Shown: positions 24,418 through 34,350 of the stretch, in pieces
Layout: each line of letters opens with the position of its first letter
Numbering within the stretch: position 1 is the first letter of the stretch
NCBI GenBank assembly: GCA_954871525.1
Contig: OX940861.1
Span: forward strand, 39,011,201-39,075,200
Source of the DNA: Parietaria judaica
Lineage: Eukaryota; Streptophyta; Magnoliopsida; Rosales; Urticaceae
Length of the DNA: 64,000 bases
Direction of reading: 5' to 3'
The notes under the pieces: model-generated
Database searches by the model: none
The model's input: only the letters and a program-made list of their open reading frames with translations
What the model was told of the DNA's origin: nothing
Position numbers and translations under genes: made by a program

Positions 24418-25063
24418 GTTATTTTTTAGAGATCTGTCGAAGCACGTGGTCGGTTTCTCATGCTTATCAGATTGTATTGATCAAGTCTACGACTCTTCAT
24501 ATTTCACACCCGGTTGGGTAGCGGGTCATGAACAAACTGAATCGGTGGAGGCGAGAAAGATTGCGGGTATTAAAAGTGAGGTAATCTATTTCAATATTTC
24601 TCAATTGGTGTATATATATGATTCTTTAGAGACAAAGGTGCAAAATAGACGATTCACGATTGATCTTTTATTCACATGAAGGTAGGAAAGATTACGGATA
24701 CCAAAAGTGATGTAATTTATTTCAATAGTTCTCTAATTTGTAGATATATGATTCTTTAGAGACATGTGCATATTAGATTATTCACGATTGAGCATTTATT
24801 CACATGAAGGTGAGAAAGATTATGGATACCAAAAGTGAGGTAATCTATTTCAATAGTTCTTTACTTTGTAGATATATGATTCTAATTTGTAGATATACGA
24901 TTCTTTAGAGACAAATGTGCAAAATAGATAATTCATGACTGAGCCTTTATTCACATGAAGGTGAGAAAGATTACAGATACTATAAGTGAGGTAATCTATT
25001 TCAATAGTTCTCTAATTTGTAGATATATGATTCTAATTTGTTGATATATGATTATTTAGAGAC
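24418..25063 (+). repeat. Exon-derived minisatellite in Helitron-2
   Basis: An exon-like segment (acceptor CTCTCATAG at about 24418; open frame 24446-24679 beginning MVGFSCLSDCIDQVYD) ends in a GAAAGATT...AAAAGTGAG string before GTAATC. That string and its downstream sequence recur near 24681, 24808 and 24960 (steps of about 131, 127 and 152 bp), each time followed by GTAAT. The last unit is interrupted by Copia-C and resumes after 30772. The source gene is not recognised. Confidence 0.6.
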
Positions 25064-25068
25064 AAATA

Positions 25069-25199
25069 TGTAGAATAATGTATAGTTGTTCTAGTTTAAT
25101 CTTTGTAGTACTTTTGCCACAATTTTCTTTCTTGTAATTAGGGTTGTAAATACCCAATTCATTCAATGGAAAACACAACTTTCCCAAATCCTTTCTACA
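25069..25199 (+). repeat. Copia-C 5' LTR
   Basis: TG...CA, 131 bp. It differs from the 3' LTR in TTGTAGTAC (against TTGTGGTAC) and AAACACAAC (against AAATACAAC). Confidence 0.96.
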
Positions 25200-25211
25200 T
25201 GGTATCAGAGC
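25200..25211 (+). other. Copia-C primer-binding site
   Basis: TGGTATCAGAGC, complementary to the 3' end of initiator tRNA-Met, immediately after the 5' LTR with no gap. Confidence 0.92.
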
Positions 25212-26253
25212 AAGAAAGAGGGAAAAGTTCAAAACCCTAGCCGCCATCACCGATTATTCCCGTCGGACGTTCATCTCCGGCTATCTCTCCGGTGACGTTT
25301 GCTTCCCCGGTGTTCCTCCGGTATTCTCAAGCTTCGTCGCTGATTCTTATCTCCGCTGCACTTCGAGCGCACTCAGTCGCTTCTTCCGGTGACTCTGTTC
25401 AGTGCGACTCCGTGCAAGCTTACCCGGTGTTCCTCCGGTATTCATAAACTTTCCTGGTGTTCCCGGCATTTCTTTGGCGACGATCTTCGCCACTCTCCGC
25501 TGCTCCAGTGGTTTATCCTCAGCAGCTCGACATCCGCGACAAGCCATCTCCGAGAGACTCTCCAGCGACCGGTCTTCCTCCGCTCGCAGCTCCCGCCGTC
25601 GACCTCCGTGCGCATCTTCCGGTGCAATCCTTCAGGCAAAATCTTCTCGCTCAGTTCTGAGCGATCTCGCGATTCCGTCAAGTTTCCTCTCTCGCGACTA
25701 CCCAAGCCTCTTCGTTCTCTCTGCAGAAGCACCTCCTCCAGATCTGAAAAAAAAATCCTTCATTGGAGCTCATAACTCCAAATCTTTATCGAGCCTCTTC
25801 TCAGCGTGAAGTGAGCTTGAACTCCGGTCAGCTCTTCTCCGGCGAATCTCCGTGACCTGCAATCATCGCGTCGAGCTTCTTCATCTCAAGCGAGCTTAAA
25901 TCCCCGAGCTTCTCAGCAAGGTTCTCAGCGAGGTTCTCGTCTTCTCTCTAGTTCGCAGCCCCCGCGACCCGCGCTCGTCATCTCCGGCGAGCTTCTCCAG
26001 GTCATCTCCTCCGGCGAGCTTCTTCTCCGAGTGGAGTGGATCTCTCTGATCTCTCTCGTCTGGGTCCCAAGAGAATAAAGAAAAAGGAGGCTCTTTTCTT
26101 ATCTTTATGCTTGTTCCAACACCCTTGAGGGTGTCCTAACACTCAGAAAATAGACTTCATTTTTCTGTCTGTCCCTGCGTAAAAAAGAGTGTGCCCATAA
26201 CCATAAATTTATTTTTTCTCGGTTGATTCCTCCCGATAGGTGTCCGATAAAAT

Positions 26254-27371
26254 ATGTCATCTTCAACTGAAAGAGTTGCTTCCGTGCACGATCAAAACTC
26301 AATGACCAATAATAAATTCAATGGCAAGAATTATCTTCAATGGTCTAAATCCATGTTTATGTTTGTGTGCGGAAGAGAGAAAGACGGACATCTCACCGGT
26401 GAGCCACCCATGCCAGATTCCAAGGATCCAAAATACGCCCCATGGAAGAACTCCGACTACCTTGTGATGTCATGGCTCACTAACTCAATGACAGATAAGT
26501 TCAGTTCGAAGTTTCTCCTTTATGATACTGCTAAGGAAATTTGGGACTCGGCATGTAAGCTTTATTCAAATAGCAAGGATACTTCTGTGGTCATCGATCT
26601 CGAGTCTCGCCTGTATAATCTCTGTTAAGGAGACATGGACATCAATGATTATTTCGATGCTCTGTCCAACTATTGGCTTCAATTGGATACTTATCAGGTC
26701 AAGCCTTGGGAGACCCCTAGAGATGCGGCTATCTTCCGGGAATTCATTCAAGAGGGAAGAACTGTCCGTTTTCTTTTAGGTCTCAATAACGAATTCGACG
26801 CAGTCCGTGGATGAATTATGGCTACTGTTCCTCTTCCTGATCCTCAAGAGGCTTTCTCTCTCGTCCGATTAGAAGAGAGTCGCCAGATCATCATGCCTGT
26901 GATCAAGCCCGAGGGATCCGTAATGTTCACCCTGCATCACCAGGAGCCTCCTATGCTCTCTCAGGCTTCGCCTTCTGGTCCTCATCGAGGACGTCCTCGG
27001 TGTGAACATTGCAACAAACCCGGTCACCTCAAACCACAGTGTTGGAAGTTACATGGGAAACCAACTGGTACGGGACAAACTCCGTCAAAGTTCAGCTAGA
27101 AGGCTCGTAGCAATGCCACTGACTCTGACTTTCCGGTGGCCTCAAGCGCTTCGCCAGACCCCAATCTCTAAGCGGACATGAACCGTATGGTAGAAGAAAT
27201 GACGTCTCTCCAAATGAGAATCAAGCAACACTCCACCGGATCTAGTTCCTCTACCAACTCATCCAGTAGCCTCCATGCCCACACAGGTTTGACTTCTGTC
27301 TGCCTCACCCTAACTCGCCTGAGCAACACATGGATCGTTGATTCAGGTGCATCTGACCACATGACGGGAAA
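26254..27371 (+). pseudogene. Copia-C gag and protease start, disrupted
   Basis: The gag frame starts at 26254 (MSSSTERVASVHDQNS). It contains a UBN2/gag-type region (FNGKNYLQWSKSMFMF), a CCHC knuckle (CEHCNKPGHLKPQC, about 27001-27045) and the protease motif DSGASDHMTG near its end. In-frame stops occur at 26626 (TAA), 26812 (TGA), 27097 (TAG) and 27169 (TAA). The frame then meets TGA at 27373 and pol continues in the -1 frame. Copia-A has one extra base at the equivalent position and stays in frame, so a one-base loss in the A run near 27369-27372 is the simplest explanation. This copy cannot make its own Gag. Confidence 0.88.
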
Positions 27372-30300
27372 ATGAGTTATTTCATCACCCTTGGGCCTTG
27401 CCCACTGGGTTCAACTGTTTGGACTGCTGATGGAACTCTCATTCTGGTTGCTGGAATAGGGTCAATCCGGCTATCTGGGAATATCACACTTCACTCCGTG
27501 TTATTTGTTCCAAAAATTTCTTGCAACCTGATTTCCGTCAGTAAGATCACTCGTGATTCCAACTGCATTTCACGATTCTTTGCCGATTTTTGTGATTTTC
27601 AGGTAGTAGGTTCCGGGAAGGTGATTGGCAAGGGAACGATGCGTGAAGGCCTCTACGTGTTTGACGACAAAAATTTTCAATGCCACCAATCTCAAACTGC
27701 TGATCAAAGTCCAGTGTCATCCAACATTATAACTCTTTCGAACAATATTCCTGTAAAAGATCAAGTTATGTTGTGGCACTATCGTCTTTTTCATCCTAGT
27801 TTTAATTATCTTGAAAAATTGTATCCAAACTGGCTTATTAAGAAAAAATCTTCATCGTATCAGTGTCACATTTGTCAATTCGCCAAGCATTCTCGCAGCC
27901 CTTTTCATGCCATTGACTATAAATCATCTAAACCTTTCTCTGTGATTCATAGCGACATATGGGGACCCTCAAGGGTAACTCATACAACTGGCGCTAGATG
28001 GTTTATTACGTTCATCGATGATCACACTCGAATGACGTGGTCATTTCTCATGAAAGAAAAATGTGATGCTGCCCCGATCTTCAAACGTTTCTACTCCATG
28101 ATTGAGTCTCAGTTTGATACCCGTGTGCAAGTTTTCCATACGGACAATGCCCTGGACTACTTCAACCAAACCCTCTCTCCATTTTTTACCGAGAAAGGAA
28201 TTGTCCACATAAGCTCATGTGTGGATACTCCACAGCAAATTGGTATTGCTGAGCGGAAAAATAGGCACATTCTCGAAGTCGCTCGATCCATCATGTTTGG
28301 CAGATCTGTCCCAAAACATTTTTGGGGTGATGCGATCCTCACAGCGACATACCTCATCAACCGTATGCCGAGTAGTGTCCTAAAATTCTGTCCTCCTCGT
28401 CAAGTCCTAAGTGAACTCCATCCACATCTCCTATCTTTCTCCTCCGACCTACCAAAAAAGGTCTTCGGGCGTCCCACCTTTATCCATGTCCACAAACAAA
28501 ATCGATCAAATCTCGATCCACGAGCAGTCAAGTGTATCTTTTTGGGTTATTCGTTGCATCAAAAAGGGTATCGATGTTATTGTCCATCTACTCGCACGAC
28601 ATATCACACTGTGGATGTTACTTTCTTTGAAGGTGATTCTTTCTTCCCCAAATCAGACATTCAGGGGGAGAATTCGTGGGAATCTCAAATTTGGGAAATC
28701 AATCAAGGTTCCCAATCCATCCCACCGTCCTCACCTCAATCTTCGATCGATATTTCCGTTCATCCCAACACAAATCCATGTCCAATCGCCGATATTATCC
28801 TAGAGTCACCTCCTACATCACCCCGTTCTGTTGAACAAGTAGAGGGATCCACGCATCGTCAACTTGACCAAGAATCGGATCCGGCACCTACTACCTCATC
28901 TGAATCCTCAGGTATGGAACGGTCCGAACCCGTGATTTATGACTCTGAACTCCCCATTGCTCTTCGTAAGGGTATCCGGAGGAAAGGAGTTCATGGTCAC
29001 ACGGAATATCCCATTGAACGCTATGTTTCGTACAACCAATTACATCCATTATACAGAGCGTTTGTTTATAATCTTGACAAGAGTCAGGTTCCTAGCTCCA
29101 TTGATGAAGCTCTTCAAATTCCTGCGTGGAAACATGCGGTAGAAGAGGAAATTCGGGCTCTGGAAAGCAATGGAACATGGAACCTTACCGAGTTGCCACG
29201 TGGAAAACGCCCCGTTGGGTGTAAATGTGTGTTCACAATCAAGTATAAATCAGATGGGAGTGTTGAAAGATTCAAGGCAATACTAGTTGCAAAGGGGTTC
29301 ACTCAAACTCAAGGCATCGACTTTCAAGAAACATTTTTTCCTGTAGCCAAGCTGAATACGGTGAGAGTCCTTATCTCACTCGCCATTAACCTCGATTGGC
29401 CACTCTATCAACTTGATGTCAAGAATGCTTTCCTAAACGGCGATCTTGAAGAGGAAGTGTATATGAACATTCCTCCAGGAATGAGACAAAACTCCAAGAA
29501 GCACTTAGTGTGCAAACTGAAGAAGGCGTTGTACGGCCTGAAACAGTCCCCCCATGCCTGGTTCGAGAAATTCACCAATGCTGTCACCTCCAACGGATAC
29601 CTCCAGTGTCAAGCCGATCATACTCTCTTCGTCAAACAGAACAACAATGGGAAGAAGGCTATCCTCATTGTGTATGTTGACGACATCATCCTGACCGGTG
29701 ATGACTCGGAGGAAATCATCAAACTAAAGCAAGTACTCGTAACTCAATTCGAGATTAAAGATCTCGGAACTATGAGATACTTCTTGGGCATGGAAGTAGC
29801 AAGATCAGACCAAGGAATTTCTATCTCCCAGAGGAAGTATGCACTTTACTTACTTCAAGAAACAGGTCTTCTTGGTTGCAAGCCGGTCGACATTCCGATG
29901 GACCCGAACAAGAAGTTCTCCCATTCCGCCGAAAGTGCTCCTGTCGACAAAGGGAGATATCAGAGACTTGTCGGGAAGCTCATCTATCTCTCACATACAC
30001 GTCCGGACATCGCCTACTCTGTCAGTGTTGTGAGTCAACACATGAACAACACAAACGATGACCATATGGAAGCCGTGAACCGAATTTTGAGGTATCTAAA
30101 GTCTACCCCCGGTCATGGCTTATTGTTCAAGAAATCAGAGAACCGTGAGGTCGAGATCTTCACCGATGCTAGTTGGGCTGGAGAAGCCACTGATCGAAGA
30201 TCAACCTCAGGTTATTGTTCATATGTATGGGGAAACCTCGTTACTTGGAGAAGCAAGAAGCAATCGGTTGTTTCCCGTAGTAGTGCAGAGTCCGACTATC

Positions 30301-30629
30301 GTGCCCTTGCATTAGGCATGTGCGAGGGAATGTGGATCCAGAGGCTCTTGAAGGAGCTGAGGATGGATCAACCTAAGGCTATCAATATGTACAGTGATAG
30401 TCAATCCGCAATCAGAATCGCCAAGAATCCAGTTCACCACGACCGAACAAAGCACATTGAAATAGATAGACACTTTATTTCGGAGAAGGTCAACGGAGGC
30501 ATCGTCGACTTGGGCTACATTCAGTCTAAACTTCAGATTGCGGATATCCTCACCAAGGCTCTATCTCGGTGCTCTTTTGATGATCTAAGTTCCAAGCTTG
30601 GGTTGTATAACATATACTACCCATCTTGA
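27372..30629 (+). CDS. Copia-C pol: integrase, reverse transcriptase, RNase H
   Basis: 1,085 uninterrupted codons. Order by residue: end of the protease domain (about 1-60); gag-pre-integrase with an HHCC-type finger (LWHYRLFH ... CHIC, about 135-175); integrase core with Asp in SDIWGP (about 196), Asp in HTDNALDYF (about 258) and Glu in IAERKNRH (about 294); copia-type RT (about 590-830) with YVDDIILTGDD; RNase H (about 920-1060) with FTDASWAG, AESDYRAL, YSDSQSAI and HDRTKHIEID. Catalytic residues look intact. One integrase change is QQIGIAERK where relatives usually have QQNG. The ATG at 27372 overlaps the TGA that ends the upstream frame. It would need Gag and protease from elsewhere to transpose. 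Confidence 0.93.
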   Translation: MSYFITLGPCPLGSTVWTADGTLILVAGIGSIRLSGNITLHSVLFVPKISCNLISVSKITRDSNCISRFFADFCDFQVVGSGKVIGKGTMREGLYVFDDKNFQCHQSQTADQSPVSSNIITLSNNIPVKDQVMLWHYRLFHPSFNYLEKLYPNWLIKKKSSSYQCHICQFAKHSRSPFHAIDYKSSKPFSVIHSDIWGPSRVTHTTGARWFITFIDDHTRMTWSFLMKEKCDAAPIFKRFYSMIESQFDTRVQVFHTDNALDYFNQTLSPFFTEKGIVHISSCVDTPQQIGIAERKNRHILEVARSIMFGRSVPKHFWGDAILTATYLINRMPSSVLKFCPPRQVLSELHPHLLSFSSDLPKKVFGRPTFIHVHKQNRSNLDPRAVKCIFLGYSLHQKGYRCYCPSTRTTYHTVDVTFFEGDSFFPKSDIQGENSWESQIWEINQGSQSIPPSSPQSSIDISVHPNTNPCPIADIILESPPTSPRSVEQVEGSTHRQLDQESDPAPTTSSESSGMERSEPVIYDSELPIALRKGIRRKGVHGHTEYPIERYVSYNQLHPLYRAFVYNLDKSQVPSSIDEALQIPAWKHAVEEEIRALESNGTWNLTELPRGKRPVGCKCVFTIKYKSDGSVERFKAILVAKGFTQTQGIDFQETFFPVAKLNTVRVLISLAINLDWPLYQLDVKNAFLNGDLEEEVYMNIPPGMRQNSKKHLVCKLKKALYGLKQSPHAWFEKFTNAVTSNGYLQCQADHTLFVKQNNNGKKAILIVYVDDIILTGDDSEEIIKLKQVLVTQFEIKDLGTMRYFLGMEVARSDQGISISQRKYALYLLQETGLLGCKPVDIPMDPNKKFSHSAESAPVDKGRYQRLVGKLIYLSHTRPDIAYSVSVVSQHMNNTNDDHMEAVNRILRYLKSTPGHGLLFKKSENREVEIFTDASWAGEATDRRSTSGYCSYVWGNLVTWRSKKQSVVSRSSAESDYRALALGMCEGMWIQRLLKELRMDQPKAINMYSDSQSAIRIAKNPVHHDRTKHIEIDRHFISEKVNGGIVDLGYIQSKLQIADILTKALSRCSFDDLSSKLGLYNIYYPS

Positions 30630-30636
30630 AGGGGAG
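30629..30636 (+). other. Copia-C polypurine tract
   Basis: AAGGGGAG directly before the 3' LTR; primes plus-strand DNA synthesis. The last base of the pol stop codon (30627-30629) is its first base. Confidence 0.85.
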
Positions 30637-30767
30637 TGTAGAATAATGTATAGTTGTTCTAGTTTAATCTTTGTGGTACTTTTGCCACAATTTTCTTTCT
30701 TGTAATTAGGGTTGTAAATACCCAATTCATTCAATGGAAAATACAACTTTCCCAAATCCTTTCTACA
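30637..30767 (+). repeat. Copia-C 3' LTR
   Basis: TG...CA, 131 bp, followed by the TSD AAATA (30768-30772). Confidence 0.96.
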
Positions 30768-30772
30768 AAATA

Positions 30773-31802
30773 TGCAAAATAAAAATTTCATGATTGATCC
30801 TTTATTCGCACGAAGCGAGAAATATGTCAAATATGATTTTATGATTTGTTTGTGGTTTAATTAATTAATTACATCATGAGTATTGGACTCAATAAGGCAT
30901 GGGTAGAAAGCTCTCTTAAAACTTTAACTACCTTTGATATATCAACCGATTAAAATAAAATAATAAATTTAAATTACTTTTTCACATTTATACATTCAAT
31001 TTTCTCTAATATAATTACAAAATAGAAGGAAACAATGTAAACTTTGGTTATAATTTTGACACGCTTAGAATTTATTACTTGAAATATTGAAATAATTTAG
31101 CAACAAACTGTCAAAAACATTAATTTCTTTGTATTTGAATGTCAATTAGCATTTATTTTATTTTATTTTATTTTATTTTATGAGACAGTCTTGAAATATT
31201 TTCAAGCGATGAGGGTTTAAATTATTCTCATAATATATGATGAGAAATCCTATTTTTTCTTGAGGAAGGTAAAATTTGTTTTAGTTCGTGCTATTCAAAT
31301 TTTAGAATGTTATTTTAGAAATTTGATGGCACTTTTTTTTGGATGTCTTCTAACATTCTAAGTGTTAGGATATTTTGATAAATTTAGGATTTTTTTGTTA
31401 AGAAGTTCAAATTAAAAAGTAATTTGATGACCTAAGTATAAGGCATAAAACCTAACAAAAAATTATTATTACATCCTGTTATTGTTGTCTAATTTATATA
31501 GAGCATGTCAATGATTTACTTTATTAAACTAAGATGCACTCTTCTATTCGTAGACTACATTGTCAGTTATTTTATAAATAAATATTTTTTATAGATCTAT
31601 TTTTCTTTTTAAATTAAAATGTATTTATTTATATTTAATAACATTTGACGGTAAAATTACCTTATAAATCAACGGTTGTTAATATCACTTTGAATATAAT
31701 TCTTTCTATTACAACACACAATTTATAGAATTAATTTATCCAATATTATATTCAATTGAGATATTTTCTCGCCACCGCGCGAAGCGCGGTGATGTCCACT
31801 AG
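30773..31802 (+). other. Right part of Helitron-2, no gene seen
   Basis: AT-rich, non-coding. It contains (TTTTA)n at about 31157-31182 and ends in the GCGCGAAGCGCG hairpin and CTAG described for Helitron-2. Confidence 0.7.
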
Positions 31803-32089
31803 TTAGTTTTAAAGTAAAATTTTATGATACTACACGTATAATCTACGAGAAAACGCGTAAGAATTTATTTTATGCACTCCAGGTTTTCAAAGACCATAAC
31901 CTTCAAAGCGCAAAAAAAAAAAAAAAAAAACGAGAGTAAAAATGACCACTTAGTATAGATATTTATGGAATAATAAAATGTTGATGAAAAGCAGTCGATG
32001 TAAAATGTTATTGTACAAATGCCATCATAGATGTTATGGGTATTTGTAAGAGCCGAGAAAAATTAAGGCCCAACCCATAAAACTCGTCC

Positions 32090-33835
32090 CGGTGTCCGTT
32101 TTCCGAACTGGAAGATGTTGCAGGTGCGAAATTGATTCACGAATTTATCGCACCGGAAGAGAAGAATCCACACCCGCGTGGAAGAATCCGCACCGGCAAA
32201 CGTCAAAAAAGTGAGATAATAATTAAATGAAAAAAACATTTAATTAATAAAACTCACCCCGGGTGTCGATTTCCAGAACCAAAAGATGATGCGGGTGCGA
32301 AATTGATTCACGAATTTATCGCACCGAAACGGAAGAATCTGCACCGGCGTGGAGGAATCCGCACCCGCAATGGTCGAAAATGGGAGATAATTATTAAATG
32401 GAAAATCCATTTAATAAATAAAACTCGCCCAGGGTGTCCGTTTCCCGAACTGAAAGATGTTGCGGGTGCAAAATTGAATCACGATTTAATCGCACCGGAA
32501 CAGAAGAATCCGCACCCGCCTGGAAGAATCTGCACCAGCAAACGTAAAAAAGGGAGATAATAATTAAATGGAAAAACCATGTAATTAATAAAACTCACCT
32601 TGGGTGTCCATTTCCAGAACTGGAAGATTGTTAAGGTCGGATTTGGTCAAATCCATCCTCAACACAACTCGTGTCGTTTTGTCCATAACGACAAGAGGGA
32701 AGGCGAGGAAGTTCATCGCCCGAGGGGGCAAACAAGGCGTATCCCCGAGAAGGACTATCCTCGAGGAGGATTATCTCCGAGGAGGTTCGACCGCGATGAG
32801 GTATGGCCACACAAAAGCAGATTGCGATGGAGTGACCCATCACGTTCAACGAGGAATTTCGTCATGATGGTTTATGCAGAGCCGCTGACGGGATGTGCTT
32901 TAATGAAGCCGACCTACTCACTCGATGAGAAGCACCAGCGACGAGGCTTGCAGGGCCGAATGACGGCTGACGGGATGCGCATTTAATGAGGCTCACCTAC
33001 CCATAATGACAGTTTGCTCGGAAGTGACATAAAGCAGGGATTAACCATGCTTCCCTCAAATCACTCTGGGAAGCAAAAAGAAAGGAAAAAGGCGGGAAAG
33101 ACGCGAGGGGGACATAATGTAAACTCTATAAAAGGCAAGATAGGCCTCGTTTGTAAAGGGTTGGTTTTTGGAAAAGGTGGAGAGAAAGCCATAAAAAAAG
33201 AGTGAACATCCTGTAATAGAAAGGCTAAAGAAATAGAAAAAGCCTTTGCTCATGATCCTTCATCTGTCCAGCTATTCAACGAAAGAAAGCCGAGCTCATA
33301 TCGGAGAATATAATAAAACAAAGATATTCACTGATTGTTGTTGTTAATTTGTTATTGGTGATTATTTTTGTGACTGGAAAAGGGCAGTGAAAATCGCCCT
33401 CTACAAAGATGATGCGGGTGCAAAATTGATTAACGAATTTATCGCACCGGAACAGAAGAATCCGCACCTGCAAACGTCAAAAAGATAGATAATAATTAAA
33501 TAGAAAATCAATTTAATTAATAGAATTCACCCCGAGTGCCCGTTTGCAGAACTGTAAGATGATGTAGGTGCGAAATTGTTTCACGAATTTATCGCACCGG
33601 AACAGAAGAATCCGTACCCGCGTGGGAGAATCCGCATCCGCAAGCGTAAAAAAAGGAAGATAACAATTAAATGGAAAAACCATTTAATTAAACTCACCCC
33701 GGGTGTCCGTTTCCCGAACCAGAAGATGTTGCGGGTGCGAAATTGATTCACGAATTTATCGCACCGGAATGGAAGAATCCGCACCCGCGAAGAAGAATCC
33801 GCACCAGCTAACTCAAAAAGAGCAAAAAATAATAT
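32090..33835. repeat. ~170-bp tandem repeat, six copies, in the U3 of the Gypsy-type LTR
   Basis: The anchor GGTGC(G/A)AAATTG occurs near 32123, 32294, 32465, 33417, 33567 and 33734. With the solo LTR and one TSD removed (782 bp) the steps are 171, 171, 170, 150 and 167 bp. Each unit holds AATTTATCGCACCGGAA and ATCCGCACC(C/G)GC strings. Repeats of this kind upstream of a TATA box often act as LTR enhancers; that role is inferred. Confidence 0.85.
32629..33405 (+). mobile_element. Solo LTR with TSD AAGAT
   Basis: 777 bp, TG...CA (starts TGTTAAGGTCGG, ends CTCTACA), with a perfect duplication AAGAT at 32624-32628 and 33406-33410. It has its own TATA box (TATAAAAG, 33127-33134). No internal region remains, so it arose by recombination between two LTRs. 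Removing it restores the tandem-repeat spacing of its target. Confidence 0.9.
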
Positions 33836-34350
33836 ATTTAAATTCCAGGGGCTGAAATGAGCAATTTATAATTGCCTTAAGGTCCCTGGACCATCCTATA
33901 AATAGGAGCTTCATTTTGAATCAAATGGTAATTCATTCAAACACTCTCTACAGCTATAAAATCCGTTCTCTCTTATATATATTCAGTAAAATACTCGACT
34001 AATGTTGAGAGTTGGAGGTGAATAGGGAGGTATATATCCCCTCCCGTTCCCCTGACCGAGTTTTTTCTGATTTTACAGACGGTGAAACTAGCTAGAGCGG
34101 AAGCGCTGGAGAAATCTCAAGGCCCGATCGTCGGCCTGTCTCCGGTTTTCTGCGGTCCCTGACCTATATCCCGAGTCTTAGGACTTTGCGGTAACGGGTC
34201 GGAAGATCCGGTTCCGGTCCGACAGTAAAACGGAGGGTCCGATCCACCACATTCCAGAGTCAAATCCCAAGGAAAGTCAACAGATGATGGGCCTGGCCCA
34301 AGTTCCGCAATTGGGCCGCTCTATTGTTTGATCTAATTTCAGCGTCAACA

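Larger units (their letters stand above)
25069..30767 (+). mobile_element. Copia-C: complete LTR retrotransposon with TSD AAATA
   Basis: This 5,699-bp element has two 131-bp LTRs differing at two positions (1.5 %). A perfect 5-bp duplication AAATA lies at 25064-25068 and 30768-30772. The primer-binding site directly follows the 5' LTR and the polypurine tract directly precedes the 3' LTR. A GC-richer leader of about 1 kb (25212-26253) comes before gag. Gag is broken but pol is one long open frame. It sits inside Helitron-2, so it is younger than that insertion. It shares a family with Copia-A. Confidence 0.96.
23888..31802 (+). mobile_element. Helitron-2, non-autonomous, containing Copia-C
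   Basis: It begins TCTATATATAAAAGCC at the base after Helitron-1's CTAG and ends CTAG at 31799-31802, before a host T. The 3' hairpin CACCGCGC-GAA-GCGCGGTG is perfect. Removing Copia-C and one TSD copy leaves about 2.2 kb, close to Helitron-1 in size. Termini are alike but interiors differ, so these are two members of one family rather than a duplication. No Rep-helicase is seen. Confidence 0.88.
32045..34350 (+). mobile_element. Gypsy-type LTR (probably solo) with internal repeats and a nested solo LTR
   Basis: The right end ATTTCAGCGTCAACA is typical of plant Gypsy LTRs. No primer-binding site follows it, so it is probably a solo LTR. A TATA box (TATAAATA, 33897-33904) is followed by about 450 bp of R/U5-like sequence. 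Upstream, the U3 part is a ~170-bp tandem repeat. The left boundary is not secure and no TSD was found. The segment from about 33860 is homologous to 49250-49978 (same TATA context, same TCGGAAGATCCGGTTCCG). Confidence 0.65.

Noticed and set aside
25402..25809. Open frame of 135 codons in the Copia-C leader
   Set aside because: It lies between the primer-binding site and gag, overlaps other open frames on both strands, and reflects the GC-rich leader. No recognisable domain.
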